7,209 nucleotides of DNA, taken from positions 1-7,209 of the forward strand of contig DATJWY010000156.1 in NCBI GenBank assembly GCA_035500775.1, in the 5' to 3' direction. How positions within the stretch are numbered: the first letter of the stretch is position 1; each line of letters opens with the position of its first letter. The notes below the pieces were generated by a model. The model did no database searches, was not told the origin of the DNA, and saw only the letters and a program-made list of their open reading frames with translations. This DNA comes from DATJWY01 sp035500775. GTDB lineage: Bacteria > Pseudomonadota > Alphaproteobacteria > Acetobacterales > Acetobacteraceae. This document shows positions 4,592-7,209 of this stretch, piece by piece. The position numbers and the translations under genes were made by a program.

Positions 4592-5812
4592 CTAAGCCTC
4601 GTGCCCCATCCGCACGCCCCGCGCCTCGCGCCCGGACGCGACCAGCAGCAGGATCGCCACCGCCGCCACCACCGCCACGCCGGCGAGCGGCCAGCGGTAA
4701 TCCCCGCCGAGCCGGTCGGCGATGCCGCTCTGCAACGGCAGGTTCACCGCGGCGATCAGGTTGCCGAGCTGGTAGGTCAGCCCCGGAAAGGTCGCCCGGA
4801 TCTCCGGCGGCGAGAGTTCGTTCAGATGCGCCGGCACCACCCCCCAGGCGCCCTGCACCGCGAACTGCATCAGGAACGCCCCGGCCCCGATCAGCAGCGG
4901 GTTCCCGGTGAAGGCCCAGAGCGGCACCACCGGCAGGGCGAGCAGCGCCGCCAGCCCGATCGCCCGCCGCCGCCCGATCCACTCCGAGACCGTGCCGAAC
5001 ACCAGCCCGCCCAGGATCGCGCCGATATTGTAGGTCACCGCGATTGCGGTCAGCGCCCAGCCGGTGATGTGGTGCCCGGCCTGCAGGAAGCGCGGATAAA
5101 TGTCCTGCGTGCCGTGGCTGAAGAAGTTGAACGCCGTCATCAGCAATACGGCATGGACGGTCAGCCCCGCGTGCCGCCGGATCACCGCGACCAGCCCCTC
5201 CGTGGGTGCGGCCCCGCTCCGCCGCGCCCGGTCCCGATGCTCCCAGTCCGGGCTTTCCGGCACATGCGACCGGATATAGAACACGAGCAGCGCCGGGACC
5301 GCGCCCATCATGAACATGCCGCGCCACCCCGCCCAGGTATGGACGAGGCCATAGAGCACCGAGGCGAGCAGGTAGCCGCTCGGATACCCGGCCTGCAACA
5401 GCCCGCTGACCCGCCCGCGCCATTGCGGCGGGATCGACTCCATGGTCAGTGACGCGCCCACCCCCCATTCGCCGCCCATGGCGATGCCGAACAGCGCCCG
5501 CAGGATCAGGAACACGGTCAGGCTCGGCGCGAGGCCGGAGGCGAAGCCGAACAGCGAATAGCCGAGGATGCTCGCCATCAGCGCCGGCCGCCGTCCGTAA
5601 CGATCCGCGATCCGCCCGAAGATCAGCGCCCCCAGCATCCGCATGGCGAGGGTCAGCAGCACGGCGAAGCTCACGGCGGTGACGCCGGTGCCGAACTCCT
5701 GCGCCACGTCGCCGAGCACGAAGGCCATGATGAAGAAGTCGAACGCGTCCAACGTCCAGCCGAGATAGCAGGCGATCACGACGTCGCGCTGTTGCCGCAC
5801 GGATGCGGACAT
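4592..5812 (-). CDS. MFS carboxylate:H+ symporter, SHS (Jen1/NanT-like) group
   Basis: A 406-aa inner-membrane major facilitator, with hydrophobic segments consistent with 12 helices, a cytoplasmic mid-loop around 183-215 and both ends cytoplasmic. GWTLDAFDFFI (18-28) in helix 1, motif A GRIADRYGRRP (66-76) and GIAMGGEWGVGA (109-120) are marks of the sialate:H+ symporter group. NFFSHGTQDIYPR (229-241) matches the lactate/pyruvate permease (Jen1) signature NXX(S/T)HX(S/T)QDXXXT except that the last Thr is Arg241. Uptake of a monocarboxylate such as lactate or pyruvate is the best guess; other organic acids remain possible. The ATG at 5812 is chosen over an upstream ATG at 5911: GGGGAAGA (complement of 5818-5825) lies just before it, MSASVRQQRD leads directly into helix 1, and the promoter lies between the two starts. 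It is convergent with the repressor gene and divergent from the yqjG-type gene. Confidence 0.9.
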   Translation of the reverse strand: MSASVRQQRDVVIACYLGWTLDAFDFFIMAFVLGDVAQEFGTGVTAVSFAVLLTLAMRMLGALIFGRIADRYGRRPALMASILGYSLFGFASGLAPSLTVFLILRALFGIAMGGEWGVGASLTMESIPPQWRGRVSGLLQAGYPSGYLLASVLYGLVHTWAGWRGMFMMGAVPALLVFYIRSHVPESPDWEHRDRARRSGAAPTEGLVAVIRRHAGLTVHAVLLMTAFNFFSHGTQDIYPRFLQAGHHITGWALTAIAVTYNIGAILGGLVFGTVSEWIGRRRAIGLAALLALPVVPLWAFTGNPLLIGAGAFLMQFAVQGAWGVVPAHLNELSPPEIRATFPGLTYQLGNLIAAVNLPLQSGIADRLGGDYRWPLAGVAVVAAVAILLLVASGREARGVRMGHEA

Positions 5813-5848
5813 GTGTTTCTTCCCCGTTTTGGTTCTGCTGCGGGCGGC

Positions 5849-5878
5849 ATAACACGCCGGGGTGGGCAGGGGCGTCAA
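5849..5878 (-). promoter_or_regulatory. Sigma70-like promoter for the MFS transporter
   Basis: On the minus strand TTGACG (complement of 5873-5878) and TGTTAT (complement of 5849-5854) are separated by 18 nt, matching the -35 at 5 of 6 and the -10 at 4 of 6 consensus positions. A start near 5842 would leave a leader of about 30 nt containing the Shine-Dalgarno at 5825-5820. The spacing and position fit the chosen ATG well and argue against the longer start at 5911. Confidence 0.6.
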
Positions 5879-6050
5879 TCCGCGCGGGAGCAGTCCGTGC
5901 CGCGTTGTCAACCTGGCCGGGCGGGGACCACTTCCCCCCGCATGCTCTCCGCCCCCGGCGTGACCGCCCTGACCTGGACGGTGGAACGCTCGGTGCCGGA
6001 ATCTTGAGCGGTCCCGGCCGCGCGGAATGCCATCCTGACGTCCAGATCAG

Positions 6051-6084
6051 GCCGGAGAACCCGCTCCGGCGCCGCCGGGGCGGC
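6051..6084 (+). promoter_or_regulatory. Tandem GC hairpins before the yqjG RBS
   Basis: A perfect 7-bp stem with a 6-nt loop (6051-6070) is followed at once by a second GC palindrome (6071-6084), ending 11 nt before the AGGAGG at 6096-6101. They could form an operator, an attenuator or a structured 5' leader. There is no T-tract. Role unproven. Confidence 0.35.
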
Positions 6085-6095
6085 AACGCGAGGAG

Positions 6096-6101
6096 AGGAG
6101 G
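6096..6101 (+). promoter_or_regulatory. Strong ribosome binding site of yqjG-type gene
   Basis: AGGAGG with a 6-nt spacer to ATG 6108 is an essentially perfect Shine-Dalgarno, the strongest in the window, and points to efficient translation. Confidence 0.85.
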
Positions 6102-6107
6102 CTCAGC

Positions 6108-7100
6108 ATGGGCCGTCTGGTCGAAGGCATCTGGCACGATGAATGGTACGACACCTCCCGCTCCAGCGGCGCCTTCGTGCGGGAATCGACCACCTTCCGC
6201 AACTGGATCACCCCGGACGGCCATCCCGGCCCCACCGGAACCGGCGGCTTCCCCGCGGTCCCCGGCCGCTATCACCTCTACGTGTCGCTCGCCTGCCCCT
6301 GGGCGCACCGCACGCTGATCCTGCGCGCGCTGAAGGGCCTCGCGCCGATGATCGGCGTCTCCGTCACCCACTGGCTGATGGCGGACGAGGGCTGGACCTT
6401 CGCTCCCGGCGAGGGCGTGGTGCCGGACACGGTGAACGGCGTCACCCGCCTGCATGAACTCTACACCCGCGCCGACCCGGCTTATACCGGCCGCGTCACC
6501 GTGCCCGTGCTGTGGGACAAGGAGCGGCGGACCATCGTCTCCAACGAATCCGCCGACATCATCCGCATGTTCAGCAGCGCCTTCGACCGTGTCGGCGCAC
6601 ACCCGGGCGACTATTACCCGGCGCCGCTCCGCCCGAAGATCGACGCGCTCAACACCCGCATCTACGACACGGTCAATAACGGCGTGTACAAGGCCGGCTT
6701 CGCCACCACCCAGGCGGCCTATGAGGCGGCGGTCTTCCCGCTGTTCGAGACGCTGAACTGGCTGGAGCAGCGCCTCTCATCCCGCGCCCTGCTCTGCGGC
6801 GACGTGCTCACCGAGGCCGATATCCGCCTCTTCACCACGCTGGTGCGCTTCGACGCCGTCTATCACGGCCACTTCAAATGCAACCTGCGCCGCCTGACGG
6901 ATTATCCGCATCTCTGGTCGTTCACCCGCGCGCTGTACCAGCACCCGGGCGTGCGGGAGACGGTGAATTTCACCCACATCAAGCGGCACTATTACCAGAG
7001 CCACCGAACCATCAACCCGTCCGGCATCGTGCCGGTGGGCCCGGAACTGGATTTCGATGCCCCGGTGCTCGGTCGCGTGCCTGCGGCGGTGCTGGCCTGA
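6108..7100 (+). CDS. yqjG: Glutathionyl-hydroquinone reductase (Xi-class GST, YqjG/ECM4-like)
   Basis: A cytoplasmic enzyme that reduces glutathionyl-hydroquinones to hydroquinones, releasing glutathione disulfide with a second GSH; family members help clear quinone adducts. The 330-aa length matches the E. coli protein. An N-terminal extension (1-50) with GIWHDEWYDTSRSSGAF and ST-FRNWI precedes a thioredoxin-like domain with catalytic Cys63 in SLACPWAHR, cis-Pro133 in VTVPVL and the GSH-contact NESADI (146-151). The helical C-terminal domain (about 175-300) holds Y194 and Y295/Y296 at the positions of the Tyr residues that face the active site in this class, and TEADIRLF (235-242). The Cys rather than Ser/Tyr catalyst excludes ordinary GSTs. 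AGGAGG (6096-6101) lies 6 nt before the ATG and fixes the start. It stands alone and divergent from the transporter. Confidence 0.95.
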   Translation: MGRLVEGIWHDEWYDTSRSSGAFVRESTTFRNWITPDGHPGPTGTGGFPAVPGRYHLYVSLACPWAHRTLILRALKGLAPMIGVSVTHWLMADEGWTFAPGEGVVPDTVNGVTRLHELYTRADPAYTGRVTVPVLWDKERRTIVSNESADIIRMFSSAFDRVGAHPGDYYPAPLRPKIDALNTRIYDTVNNGVYKAGFATTQAAYEAAVFPLFETLNWLEQRLSSRALLCGDVLTEADIRLFTTLVRFDAVYHGHFKCNLRRLTDYPHLWSFTRALYQHPGVRETVNFTHIKRHYYQSHRTINPSGIVPVGPELDFDAPVLGRVPAAVLA

Positions 7101-7102
7101 GC

Positions 7103-7209
7103 AGGGGAAGGCGAGGGGCTCTGCCCCTCGACCCCGCTGGGGCCTTGAGGCCCCAGACCCCCGACACTTCAATAAAGGATTCCAAAGGCTAAGCCTTTGG
7201 CGGGGTCCA
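7103..7209 (+). repeat. Palindromic intergenic repeat (copy C), cut by window end
   Basis: It starts 3 nt after the yqjG-type stop. Three perfect 8-bp hairpins follow in order: CGAGGGGC / GCCCCTCG (7112-7119 with 7123-7130), CTGGGGCC / GGCCCCAG (7137-7144 with 7149-7156, loop TTGA) and CCAAAGGC / GCCTTTGG (7182-7189 with 7193-7200). The ends AGGGGAAGGC and GCCTTTGGCGGGGTCCA are shared with copy B, and the first two units with copy A on its minus strand. The element probably continues past 7209. Confidence 0.8.
7112..7156 (+). terminator. Double hairpin after yqjG-type gene
   Basis: Two perfect 8-bp GC stems (7112-7130 and 7137-7156) lie 12-56 nt past the TGA. They are strong RNA structures at the expected terminator position, but no U-tract follows, so Rho-dependent ending or 3' protection is equally possible. 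Confidence 0.45.

Larger units (their letters stand above)
5879..6107. other. Divergent intergenic region with hairpin-rich yqjG leader
   Basis: No gene is supported here; a 21-codon frame at 5943-6007 lacks an RBS. Inverted repeats are GCGGGG / CCCCGC (5921-5926 with 5936-5941), GCCGGAG / CTCCGGC (6051-6057 with 6064-6070, 6-nt loop) and GCCGCC / GGCGGC (6071-6084, tight loop). The last two lie back to back just ahead of the yqjG ribosome binding site. CTTGAG at 6003-6008 is a possible -35 for the rightward gene, but no good -10 follows. Confidence 0.45.

Noticed and set aside
5813..5911. 33-residue N-terminal extension of the MFS transporter from ATG 5911
   Set aside because: A good promoter and RBS lie inside this stretch, and the extension is not hydrophobic or family-like; start at 5812 preferred.
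5943..6007. 21-codon ORF in the divergent region before yqjG, possible leader peptide
   Set aside because: No Shine-Dalgarno, no regulatory codon run and no attenuator ending in a T-tract.
4518..6602. 694-codon leftward open frame across the transporter and into the yqjG-type gene
   Set aside because: It is out of frame with the clear MFS protein, rich in Arg/Ala/Gly without domains, and overlaps two well-supported genes; a GC-driven shadow.

Overview
The window is about 7.2 kb of GC-rich bacterial chromosome. Codon use, the protein families and the style of the GC-rich palindromic intergenic repeats suggest an alphaproteobacterium, most likely in or near the Acetobacteraceae (Rhodospirillales). 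This is inference; no rRNA or marker gene is present. I found no tRNA, rRNA, CRISPR array, transposase or intact mobile element.

Layout. Positions 1-50 hold part of a palindromic repeat, and 51-272 hold no gene I can support. A leftward block follows: a group II truncated hemoglobin (2240-2671), pyrD for class 2 dihydroorotate dehydrogenase (1124-2179) and a TIGR01459-type HAD hydrolase (273-1124). pyrD and the HAD gene overlap by one base (TGATG), so they are very probably cotranscribed and translationally coupled. The globin lies 60 bp upstream on the same strand. Divergent from it is a small rightward gene (2815-3033) of unknown function whose stop codon sits inside a 20-bp tandem duplication. 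This converges, across a GC-rich hairpin, on a leftward 77-aa gene of unknown function (3136-3369).

A long, relatively AT-rich intergenic region (3370-3830) separates that gene from a rightward HTH/S24 peptidase repressor of LexA/CI type (3831-4472, TTG start). It carries a perfect CtrA-type box, TTAA-N7-TTAAC, at 3648-3663. The repressor converges on a leftward MFS transporter (4592-5812) with the fingerprint of the sialate/monocarboxylate:H+ symporter (SHS, Jen1/NanT-like) group. A palindromic repeat fills the gap between these two genes. The transporter has a good sigma70-like promoter. It diverges from a rightward glutathionyl-hydroquinone reductase gene (yqjG-type, 6108-7100), whose leader holds GC-rich hairpins. 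A third copy of the palindromic repeat follows that gene and runs off the window.

How the genes fit together. Most are housekeeping or accessory metabolic genes: pyrimidine synthesis, quinone/redox chemistry, oxygen or NO handling and carboxylate uptake. There is no obvious multi-gene novel system. The most interesting signals are the CtrA-like site upstream of the self-cleaving repressor, the modular palindromic element at three gene 3' ends, and small family deviations in the transporter and HAD proteins.
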